From NCBI RefSeq assembly GCF_000153925.1, contig NZ_DS264347.1:1-64000 (forward strand): 64,000 nucleotides of DNA, given 5' to 3'. A program made the position numbers and the translations under genes. Positions 8,117-14,713 of this stretch are shown piece after piece. The notes under the pieces are model-generated. The model ran no database searches. It saw nothing but the letters and a program-made list of their open reading frames with translations, and had not been told where the DNA came from. The stretch's first letter is position 1; every line of letters begins with the position of its first letter. The DNA comes from [Ruminococcus] torques ATCC 27756 (GTDB taxonomy: Bacteria; Bacillota; Clostridia; Lachnospirales; Lachnospiraceae).

Positions 8117-8794
8117 ATGAATACGATAGCAGAACGAATCAAATTTGCGATGAATGTAAGAAATGTAAAGCAAGTGGAAATGGTACAGAGAACAGGAATT
8201 ACAAAGGGAGCGTTTAGTTCTTATCTTTCTGGAAATTACAATCCTAAAAAGGATAAACTGGAACTGATTGCTGACGCACTGGATATCAATATTAACTGGT
8301 TGATGGGTGAAAATGTGCCAATGGAAAATAGCAATGCTACAGATAATCAGACTACGGGATATGTGTTTTACAAAGAAATGGAATATTTATTGAACGATAA
8401 GGATACTGCATATATCGGATTTCAGACACAGTATGGGGCATTAATTCCAAGATATCGGATATATGTAGATGTCAGTTTAAATGAAATGCATATCGTACCT
8501 ATTTTTTTACGGGAAGATTCAAAAGAATGTTATCAATATCCAAAAGAACTTACTCAACCAGAATCATATGAGATATTTACAAGAGATTTTGCCAGTATTC
8601 ATATGACACTTGCCACTTCTCAGATATATTATTATGGAATCAATGAAAAGATATTAGAAATGGAAATCTCTTCGTTTGCCTATTCGTCCGAAAAAAATTG
8701 TTATGTAACGAGTGATTGTCAGCCTGTCTTGTGTGATGAATTTGTCCGTGAAATAGAAAAGGAAGTGCTTTATCTCCGGAAAGTTTCCAGATAA
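8117..8794 (+). CDS. CI-like XRE transcriptional repressor
   Basis: A 225-aa protein with an N-terminal helix-turn-helix (residues about 5-65: AERIKFAMNVRNVKQVEMVQ, TGITKGAFSSYLSGNYNPKK, LELIADALDININWLMGE), the standard XRE/CI DNA-binding domain. The remaining 150 residues match no domain I recognise; there is no obvious Ser-Lys autopeptidase motif of the LexA/CI type, so induction by self-cleavage is not supported. The ATG at 8117 follows AGAGGATATCGGA. It is transcribed away from rep, and the two inverted repeats upstream are its likely operators. It probably keeps the element quiescent. Confidence 0.8.
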   Translation: MNTIAERIKFAMNVRNVKQVEMVQRTGITKGAFSSYLSGNYNPKKDKLELIADALDININWLMGENVPMENSNATDNQTTGYVFYKEMEYLLNDKDTAYIGFQTQYGALIPRYRIYVDVSLNEMHIVPIFLREDSKECYQYPKELTQPESYEIFTRDFASIHMTLATSQIYYYGINEKILEMEISSFAYSSEKNCYVTSDCQPVLCDEFVREIEKEVLYLRKVSR

Positions 8795-8800
8795 CAGACA

Positions 8801-8919
8801 AGAGGACTTGCAAGGTTCGTGACCTTTCAAGTCCTCTATATAGCATGGTGGTATTGGATACCGTCCGTTCTGTCAAGGACTGCCCTGACGGCGTATCGGC
8901 TTCGCCTTGTTCCTTGACA
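8801..8919. repeat. Structured spacer with nested hairpins
   Basis: AGAGGACTTG (8801-8810) pairs with CAAGTCCTCT (8828-8837), and inside it AAGGT pairs with ACCTT, giving a 15-bp stem. After a gap, TGTCAAGGA (8871-8879) pairs with TCCTTGACA (8911-8919) and encloses GGCG/CGCC. No U-tract follows either stem. It may be a bidirectional stop between convergent genes, but the elaborate folding also fits a single-strand origin or transfer origin. Confidence 0.5.
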
Positions 8920-8942
8920 TCACTAGGTAGAAAAAGATAGTA

Positions 8943-10340
8943 TCATAACAAGGATTTTTCCTTTAAACGTTCTCTAATATGTATTTCGGTTAATGGTTCA
9001 TCAAAATCAACAGTTAATAAAGTTACCCCCTTTTCCCGACATATTCTTGCTTTTCTGAAATCGTGTTCTTTTTGCTTTTTCAACTGTTTTTCACCGCCCC
9101 AATGTTTGATTGGATTGTAATGTTGCTGTCCTTGATATTCTATTCCAAGTTTAATTGAATCAATATAAATATCTAATTCTAATCCCTCTAACCATTTAGG
9201 ACGATAATGTGTTTTAACTTCATAGTCGGGATAAATAGTTTTAATAATATTAGCCAAAGTTGTTTCACTGACCCAAGATTCACCTACATTTTTAAAACCA
9301 AATTCTTTTCTTACAGTGTTTTCGATACTTTTTTCAAATTCTCTTCTTGCTTCTTTAGCTTGTGTATACAAAATATCAGAGTTTGGATTAGCTTCACTTT
9401 GTTCACTGGCTAATATAAACTTATCCCAATATTTTAATATACTTTGAGGACATTTATCTCTGAGTATTAATTGCTTTTGTATATTAACATGTCCTTCTAA
9501 CATATAGTCTATACCATATTCTAAATACCGTTGTCGAATATACCAACCATATTGTCGTCTAAATGCAGTTCCATACATTGTTGAACAATATTCTTCTTGT
9601 GGTAATTTCCCATTGCATTTGTGACATATTTTACTTTTAAATTTGAATAAAGAAAGTGGATTCCCAGAATTTTTTGATGTTATTTCTTCTATAAGTTCTG
9701 GAAATTCGTCCGTTCTTAATACGATTTTTTCGTCTTGATGTCCGAAAATTTCTTGCCTTTTCTTTTCTAGCGCTATATAGTTTTGTATGGCTTGCTTTTC
9801 GCAATCACAAAAATAAATATCTTTAGATTCTCTAGATTTTTTAAAAGCGAAGAATCCTCCATATAAATCGGGGTATAAAACATAAGGAAATGGTAAATCT
9901 TCTAATGGTTCTTTAGGAATATACTCATAAAATGCATTAGGATTGATTAATTCACTATATTCACCTGCATTTGCTTCCAAAACTTTCTTAAAATGCCACA
10001 TATCCGTTTTTGTTTCAAATTTTTTCCCATTTAATAGTATGGTGACATTTTTCCATTTCCGAATTTTGGAGATTATGTATTCAATAAAAATAGTATTATC
10101 AATATATTCTTTGATGGTATTTATAGTAAAAGAATGGGATTCATTATTTTCCGTATAATTTGGCAATGTTTTAGCTTTGCCAATTATATCATCGTAATAT
10201 TTCGATTTAGTTTTTTTAAATTCAACATAAACGATATTATTGTTTGATAAATTTTCAGTGTTCCAAAATTTATCCGAAATACAATCTGGTATTTGAGTGT
10301 GTTCGTTATATCCCTCTATTGATAATTCCAAAAAATTCAT
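8943..10340 (-). CDS. Unknown protein with C-terminal PD-(D/E)XK-like nuclease domain
   Basis: A 465-aa protein I do not recognise as a whole. The C-terminus looks like a restriction-endonuclease fold: Glu359 (SWVSETTL), Asp390 in LELDIYI, then Glu401-Tyr-Gln403 in GIEYQGQQHY, and a trailing HDFRKARICREKGVTLLTVD, the arrangement of VSR-like and DUF559-type nucleases. The middle has Cys178-x-Cys180, CxxC at 239-242 (ICHKCNGK), Cys252 and Cys298, possibly zinc-binding. The N-terminal 170 residues are unassigned. ATG at 10340 follows AAGGAGA with about 10 bases spacing. The gene is strikingly AT-rich, and it is the element's main cargo. A defence or DNA-processing role is plausible but inferred from position and fold only. 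Confidence 0.6.
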   Translation of the reverse strand: MNFLELSIEGYNEHTQIPDCISDKFWNTENLSNNNIVYVEFKKTKSKYYDDIIGKAKTLPNYTENNESHSFTINTIKEYIDNTIFIEYIISKIRKWKNVTILLNGKKFETKTDMWHFKKVLEANAGEYSELINPNAFYEYIPKEPLEDLPFPYVLYPDLYGGFFAFKKSRESKDIYFCDCEKQAIQNYIALEKKRQEIFGHQDEKIVLRTDEFPELIEEITSKNSGNPLSLFKFKSKICHKCNGKLPQEEYCSTMYGTAFRRQYGWYIRQRYLEYGIDYMLEGHVNIQKQLILRDKCPQSILKYWDKFILASEQSEANPNSDILYTQAKEARREFEKSIENTVRKEFGFKNVGESWVSETTLANIIKTIYPDYEVKTHYRPKWLEGLELDIYIDSIKLGIEYQGQQHYNPIKHWGGEKQLKKQKEHDFRKARICREKGVTLLTVDFDEPLTEIHIRERLKEKSLL

Positions 10341-10415
10341 AATATGTTGGTCTCCTTGCTTTATTTTATAGGGCTATTGTAACATTGAACGATAGCAACT
10401 GCATACCATCATAAA

Positions 10416-10793
10416 CTATTCAACACAATTTTTTGTTTCCAATTTTCCATCGTCTGATGTATACATGATTTGAAATGTCATACAATTGTGTTGATAATGC
10501 CATTCAGTATTATATACTGATATAATAATTTCGTTCGGATAGCCTGTAATATCATAAGAAAAGCGAACATTTCTATACTTATTCCCAACTGCCTTTTCAA
10601 TGAGTACTTCTGCATATTTTTCTTTGTCCAAGATAAACAGCTTATTAGCAATAACATCGAACTCCTGTTTATAAAAAGTATCAGAAGTACTGACCATAGT
10701 GTTGACAGCTTGTTCTTCGCGTCCGTATTGTAAATATCCCAGAAGAGCAACAATACATATCAATATTACCATAATAATATAGCGTTTTTTCAT
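10416..10793 (-). CDS. Small membrane-anchored protein of unknown function
   Basis: A 125-aa protein with a short basic start (KKRY), one hydrophobic helix at residues 5-20 and a polar domain of about 100 residues that would lie outside the membrane. There is no lipobox. The domain mixes a Lys/Glu-rich helix (DKEKYAEVLIEKAVGNKY) with beta-like segments and carries two cysteines. AGAGGTG precedes the ATG. It lies upstream of the nuclease gene on the same strand, 75 bases away, so the two could share a transcript. The 20-base palindrome in front suggests repression by the neighbouring small XRE protein. Confidence 0.6.
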   Translation of the reverse strand: MKKRYIIMVILICIVALLGYLQYGREEQAVNTMVSTSDTFYKQEFDVIANKLFILDKEKYAEVLIEKAVGNKYRNVRFSYDITGYPNEIIISVYNTEWHYQHNCMTFQIMYTSDDGKLETKNCVE

Positions 10794-10810
10794 ACGACAC
10801 CTCTCAATTC

Positions 10811-10830
10811 AGTGTTCGTATACGAACACT
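10811..10830. promoter_or_regulatory. 20-base perfect palindrome, candidate operator
   Basis: AGTGTTCGTA followed by TACGAACACT is a perfect palindrome between the divergent small membrane protein and small XRE genes. It is the likely operator for one or both directions. The half-site order (GTTCG then CGAAC) is opposite to a Bacillus SOS box. Confidence 0.6.
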
Positions 10831-10877
10831 ATTATAAACGCTATTTTACGCTAATAATAATTACATAGCAAGGAATT

Positions 10878-10907
10878 ATGAAAGAAAGCGGAAAATTCGT
10901 GAGATGA
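10878..10907 (+). CDS. Possible 9-codon leader peptide overlapping the XRE start
   Basis: ATG at 10878 follows AAGGAATT and opens a frame of nine codons (MKESGKFVR) whose TGA overlaps the ATG of the XRE gene as ATGA. The XRE gene itself has no good ribosome binding site, so translational coupling through this leader is plausible. This is inference from spacing alone. Confidence 0.35.
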   Translation: MKESGKFVR

Positions 10908-11116
10908 TTAAATACGATAAATTATGGGAGACAATGAAAGCCAAAGGCATTTCACAATATGATTTGTATACGCATTATCATATGAACCGTTCTCAATTGA
11001 ACAGGTTAAGACATAATCAGAATGTTGAAGTGAATACCATTGATAAGCTGTGTAATATATTGGATTGTAATGTGGAAGATATTATGACACATTATCCAGA
11101 CGATAATGTATTTTAG
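10904..11116 (+). CDS. Small XRE/Cro-type regulator
   Basis: A 70-aa protein made almost entirely of one helix-turn-helix domain (YDKLWETMKAKGISQYDLYT, MNRSQLNRLRHNQNVEV, NTIDKLCNILDCNVEDIM), matching the short Cro-like HTH family common in Firmicutes mobile elements. It lacks a strong ribosome binding site and appears coupled to a nine-codon leader. The palindrome 75 bases upstream is a plausible binding site. It is the last gene before the right end, so it could act as a Cro-like counterpart to the repressor at 8117 or as a directionality factor. Neither role is shown by sequence. Confidence 0.75.
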   Translation: MIKYDKLWETMKAKGISQYDLYTHYHMNRSQLNRLRHNQNVEVNTIDKLCNILDCNVEDIMTHYPDDNVF

Positions 11117-11191
11117 AGGGGATATGAAGTGACGTATGAAAAAGATGACACCATGCTGAACGATTTCTCCTTTCTTGTTTTTTACCACCCA

Positions 11192-11222
11192 TGTAGTCAA
11201 AAGGTAGTCAAATGTAGTCAAA
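11192..11222 (+). repeat. Candidate integrase arm sites, right end
   Basis: TGTAGTCAAA (11192-11201), GGTAGTCAAA (11203-11212) and TGTAGTCAAA (11213-11222) repeat in the same orientation with 10-11 base spacing, and match the pair at the left end. Confidence 0.5.
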
Positions 11223-11274
11223 ACTCAATCGAAGAAATGCTTATTTTACGGGGATTGTGAGGATTTCCCACAGG

Positions 11275-11295
11275 GTTCGATTCTCTCATCCCCTG
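11275..11295 (+). repeat. attR: duplicated tRNA-Trp 3' end
   Basis: Identical over 21 bases to 4845-4865. It lacks the rest of a tRNA: the sequence just upstream does not fold as one. This marks the right end of the element. Confidence 0.88.
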
Positions 11296-11306
11296 CTTTC
11301 AGAAAC

Positions 11307-11345
11307 GCCGGAAGCCTTGATTTTTTCAAGGTATCCGGCATTTTT
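11307..11345 (+). terminator. Original chromosomal tRNA-Trp terminator
   Basis: GCCGGAAGCCTTGA (11307-11320) pairs with TCAAGGTATCCGGC (11326-11339), followed by ATTTTTC. It probably ended the tRNA transcript before integration. Its core resembles the hairpin at 4877. Confidence 0.75.
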
Positions 11346-11531
11346 CATTTTCCGGAAAATTCCTATAAGGAATGAAATAAAAAGAAAAATCAAACTATTT
11401 ATTGACACAGTGCTTAGATTCAATGCAATGATATTAAATCATTCGTTTTCGATAAATCAAATCTAATTTAAAGCAAAGACAAACAATAGATAAAAAAACA
11501 GCGAACAGCGCTTAGCAAGGAGGAACATGGG

Positions 11532-12050
11532 ATGGGAGAGATAATAAAATTTCTTATATATGCTATTTCTATGTGCGCCATAGAGCTCGTGATCAATTCT
11601 TTATATAACCGAAAAAGTATCACTGACAATGCCGGCCGGAATGAATTCCATTATGTGCTTAAAATCCCCGGAGCATTAAAATATACATGCATGGCTTTCT
11701 TCATTTTAGGATTATGCATGTTTTGCATCTTTTTTGTATTTAAACTACAGAATAATCCAACTGTAACAAACGGACACCTATGGATGTGTTTGGGGGTAAT
11801 GGCAATCGGTCTTCTTGGCATAATCCGGGCAAGCAAATGGAAGATCGCGGTAAACGGAAATCAGATGGAGATACAACGTTTATTTCGGAAAAGTATAGTT
11901 TTACAGATAAGTGAAATTGAACGTGTGGAAATCGGGAAAAAGAACCAACTACTTTTATACGCCAGCGGTAAAAAACTGATAACGATTGATTTTCTTACCG
12001 AGAATTATGAATACCTGGAAGAGACATTAAAAAGAAACGGGAAGTATTGA
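11532..12050 (+). CDS. Small membrane protein with PH-like domain
   Basis: A 172-aa protein. Start 11532 follows AAGGAGG with 8 bases spacing. An N-terminal hydrophobic stretch is followed by two strong transmembrane helices near residues 50-72 and 83-98. The rest (KWKIAVNGNQMEIQRLF, IVLQISEIERVEIG, LLLYASGKKLITIDFL) has the strand pattern of a bacterial PH-like domain facing the cytoplasm. Such proteins, e.g. the DUF6560-type, are widespread in Clostridia and their role is unknown. It stands alone just outside the right end of the integrative element and is not part of it. Confidence 0.65.
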   Translation: MGEIIKFLIYAISMCAIELVINSLYNRKSITDNAGRNEFHYVLKIPGALKYTCMAFFILGLCMFCIFFVFKLQNNPTVTNGHLWMCLGVMAIGLLGIIRASKWKIAVNGNQMEIQRLFRKSIVLQISEIERVEIGKKNQLLLYASGKKLITIDFLTENYEYLEETLKRNGKY

Positions 12051-12117
12051 CCGGCTCTGCGTATTTCCTCGCAAGCCGATCCAACTTCCCGCCTTAACAT
12101 TTCAAAAGTGTAACCTT

Positions 12118-13137
12118 TCAGGGATTACAGCTTTTACAGGGGCTGTACCCATCCTCAAGCAGCTTAGATCTTTTTCCTTTATATGGTTTCTTGTTTTTCT
12201 CTTTCATATCTTTCACCCCCGCACAATCCGGCCTGTGGAATTTATGTGTACTCGTATTTAAAATATACTCGCTCTCTACAGACACTTTTCCGGCGCCGGA
12301 TGTCCCCGCCGCCTCTTTTTCATCGTCATCTTCTGCTCTGTTATCTCCTGTTTTATAGTCAATGATAATATCCGGCTGTATATTGTACACATAAACATTA
12401 AACTTGATTCCCTTTCCGCCATCTTCTACAGATTCCGCTTCCATCTGTACTCCTGAAGCAACAAGATTTTCATTTTCAAATATAGGCGTTACACGATACA
12501 TCACATGATTATCTGTTTCATGCACATATTCTGCCACAAGATTTTCAAAAGGGAGCATTCCCTCTGTATTCATATACCGTGTTCCGGTAATCAGATTTTC
12601 TTCATTTGCATTTTCTCCGGACAACTGATACGCGATCAAATGGCAGCGATTATACAGCGATCCTCCCTCCACATTTTCATACCGAACAGACTGCCATCCC
12701 GTCGGCTTTACACTGCTGATATCACCGCGCTTTTCATCAGGCATCAGTTCTTCTCCCACGCACGCTTCTGCCGTCTGACATCTCCCGTAGCTGTCCAAAG
12801 GACTGTACTGCTCATAAACTGTCGTCGTCATCTCGTCCTCTGTAAACGCCGGCTCGTTTCCGTCCAATATCACGTATGGTTCTCCTTCATATTCCGGCAC
12901 TTCAACAGCAGAATCATAACTTTCTTCACTATATGCAGAATCAAAAATTTCTTTCTGAAGATTCTGCCATCCCTGCTGCCTGCCAACCCCGTTACCGCCT
13001 GTACCGCCGCCAAGCGCCAGTTCGGCAATGACTGCCGCTCCTGCTAACAGCGCACATGTACTCGTAATAATAATCCCTTTTTTCTCTTTGCCATCTTTGA
13101 TACTCCCATTTTTCCCGATCAGATATATTTTTTGCAA
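12118..13137 (-). CDS. Secreted DNA/RNA non-specific endonuclease
   Basis: About 339 aa as read. One hydrophobic helix near the N-terminus exports or anchors it. The core (residues about 110-240) is of the streptococcal DNase/EndA type: YGRCQTAEACVG, WQSVRYENVEGGSLYNRCHL with the catalytic-type His, then ENLITGTRYMN with the metal-binding Asn. The C-terminus (NTSTHKFHRPDCAGVKDM, CKSCNP) is a small Cys/His domain often attached to surface proteins. The only in-frame start is a weak TTG at 13137. One extra A in the A-run at 13078-13083 would join this frame to an ATG at 13094 preceded by GGGAG with 8-base spacing, giving a normal MAKRKKG signal start, so a one-base error is likely. Confidence 0.8.
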   Translation of the reverse strand: MQKIYLIGKNGSIKDGKEKKGIIITSTCALLAGAAVIAELALGGGTGGNGVGRQQGWQNLQKEIFDSAYSEESYDSAVEVPEYEGEPYVILDGNEPAFTEDEMTTTVYEQYSPLDSYGRCQTAEACVGEELMPDEKRGDISSVKPTGWQSVRYENVEGGSLYNRCHLIAYQLSGENANEENLITGTRYMNTEGMLPFENLVAEYVHETDNHVMYRVTPIFENENLVASGVQMEAESVEDGGKGIKFNVYVYNIQPDIIIDYKTGDNRAEDDDEKEAAGTSGAGKVSVESEYILNTSTHKFHRPDCAGVKDMKEKNKKPYKGKRSKLLEDGYSPCKSCNP

Positions 13138-13318
13138 TACCTGTTTTATCTGCCGGCTGTTCTTCTTCGTTTATACGAAATCTTATTTATGAAAAATCAT
13201 TGTATCACAGAAGATTCTTTTCTGCAAAATCAGATCATGACAATACTGCATCTTGCAAATTTTTCATACACTCGTTATTATTGAAGTACATAAAATTTAC
13301 GGAAAGCAGGAATACACT

Positions 13319-13894
13319 ATGGCAAATCAATGTTTTGACCAAAAACAAGAATCACTCGAACCGGAACAAGAACCTTCCGACAAAAACGAACTCTTCCACT
13401 GGATACTGACACTCGCAATCGCAGTTATCATTGCCCTTTGCGTCAACCGTTTTGTCCTTGTAAATGCGGAAATTCCTTCCGGTTCTATGGAGAATACGAT
13501 CATGACCGGAGACCGTGTTTTCGGAAACCGGCTTGCTTATATATTCGGCGAACCGAAACGGTTCGATATCATTATCTTCCGATACCCGGATGACGAAAAG
13601 CAGCTTTTTATTAAACGCATCATCGGACTTCCCGGTGAAACAGTGGAAATCCATGACGGACAGATCTTCATCGACGGCTCGAAAACCCCTCTTAAAGATG
13701 TAACGACAAAAGAATTTATGCAAGGTTCTTTCGGTCCTTATACTGTACCTGACAACTGTTATTTCGTCATGGGGGATAACCGAAACAACTCAAAAGACTC
13801 CCGCTACTGGGAACATACTTTTGTTACGGATGATGAAATCGTCGGAAAAGCTTTCCTACGGTACTGGCCTCTCAACAAAATCAAATTCCTCTGA
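13319..13894 (+). CDS. lepB: Signal peptidase I
   Basis: A 191-aa type I signal peptidase that cleaves signal peptides outside the membrane. One N-terminal transmembrane helix (residues about 27-48) is followed by the catalytic motif IPSGSM with Ser56, and by the general-base Lys99 in LFIKRIIGLPGE. The conserved VMGDNRNNSKDSRYW box lies near residue 150. Length is typical of Gram-positive SipS-type enzymes. Start 13319 is chosen for AGGA upstream and the normal N-terminus; the frame is open further upstream. Divergent from the secreted nuclease gene, with 180 bases between. Confidence 0.92.
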   Translation: MANQCFDQKQESLEPEQEPSDKNELFHWILTLAIAVIIALCVNRFVLVNAEIPSGSMENTIMTGDRVFGNRLAYIFGEPKRFDIIIFRYPDDEKQLFIKRIIGLPGETVEIHDGQIFIDGSKTPLKDVTTKEFMQGSFGPYTVPDNCYFVMGDNRNNSKDSRYWEHTFVTDDEIVGKAFLRYWPLNKIKFL

Positions 13895-13916
13895 TCAAAT
13901 CCCGCTTAAGCAGATC

Positions 13917-14606
13917 TCACTCAATCGGATGGACTTCTTCAATCAAAAGTCCATCCAGTTTTTTCATGTCTTTCTGACGGATTCCGTAATTCCCGCGCCC
14001 TTCTTTTTCTATATGCAGTACAACATCTTCCGCTCTTCCATAAAGCATTCCCACCTCTGCCTGTTCTTTTAGCACCTCATAATAAATCTGATAAATCTTT
14101 TCCTGCATTTCTTCATCCGTAGGCATCTGCGCGCCTTTCGTCACATGATCTGTAACTTCTTTCGCATACTGCTCTGCACGACTCAAAAACAGATCATATG
14201 TATCAGTAAAAAGTGTGATCGGTTTTACTTTCACCGAAACGATATATGTTCCGTCTTTTTCCTTTTGCGCCTCCCCTACTGTATAATTTACTTTTTTTGC
14301 AATTTCACCGAAGAGTTCTCTGTATTTTCCTTTTAACGAATCCGGCATATCAGATGCATCAAACCCCTGCATCGTCGCATCCAGATTCTTTTCAAATACT
14401 GCTTTTGCCTCCTTTTCAGACACATCTGCCACTTCCTGATACAAGGTTGTCTTATTTTTATAAGACACATCAAGCACAGCCTGCACATACTTTGATGCAT
14501 CAAACCTGTTCACATACAGATAAACGCCAACTACAGAGGCCAGAATCATAACCCCCACAGAAACACCTATCAATATTTTCTTTAAGTTACAACCCTTTTT
14601 ATTCAT
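13917..14606 (-). CDS. Membrane-anchored protein, DUF5105-like
   Basis: A 229-aa protein with a basic start (MNKKGCNLKK), one transmembrane helix at residues 11-28 and a charged extracytoplasmic domain. The domain has the look of DUF5105-type clostridial proteins (YVQAVLDVSYKNKTTLYQEV, TDTYDLFLSRAEQYAKEVTD). Start 14606 follows AGGAGGG with 6 bases spacing; an ATG 69 bases upstream has no such site. The Cys6 is not in a lipobox. Function unknown. It converges with lepB and lies downstream of the ABC permease on the same strand, 107 bases away. Confidence 0.6.
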   Translation of the reverse strand: MNKKGCNLKKILIGVSVGVMILASVVGVYLYVNRFDASKYVQAVLDVSYKNKTTLYQEVADVSEKEAKAVFEKNLDATMQGFDASDMPDSLKGKYRELFGEIAKKVNYTVGEAQKEKDGTYIVSVKVKPITLFTDTYDLFLSRAEQYAKEVTDHVTKGAQMPTDEEMQEKIYQIYYEVLKEQAEVGMLYGRAEDVVLHIEKEGRGNYGIRQKDMKKLDGLLIEEVHPIE

Positions 14607-14713
14607 ACTTTTCCCTCCTGTCATTTCGCCACAGTATAACATCTTCCAAATAAAAAAAAAGAAGAACTCTGTCATATAGACAAAAATTCTTCTTTCTATT
14701 ATCCATCACTTTA

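Larger units (their letters stand above)
4845..11295. mobile_element. 6.4-kb integrative element in tRNA-Trp
   Basis: The region is bounded by a 21-base direct repeat of the tRNA-Trp 3' end. Next to the left end lies a tyrosine integrase reading towards the tRNA. Inside are a Rep_trans-like replication protein, a DUF961-like gene, a CI-like repressor with operators, a structured spacer, an unknown nuclease-like protein, a small membrane protein and an XRE regulator. Much of the interior is visibly AT-richer than the flanking genes, most of all the nuclease gene. There are no conjugation genes, capsid genes or terminase, so the element is at best mobilisable or a small phage-like satellite or plasmid-derived island. 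Empty-site comparison in relatives would settle the boundaries. Confidence 0.87.

Noticed and set aside
8801-8837. Hairpin as a plain intrinsic terminator of the repressor gene
   Set aside because: The stem is strong but ATATAG follows instead of a U-tract.
10811-10830. Palindrome as an SOS (LexA) box
   Set aside because: Bacillus-type boxes read CGAAC then GTTC; here the half-sites are in the reverse order.
4845-11295. The element as a conjugative element
   Set aside because: No VirB4, VirD4, coupling ATPase or mating-pore genes are present, and 6.4 kb is too small.
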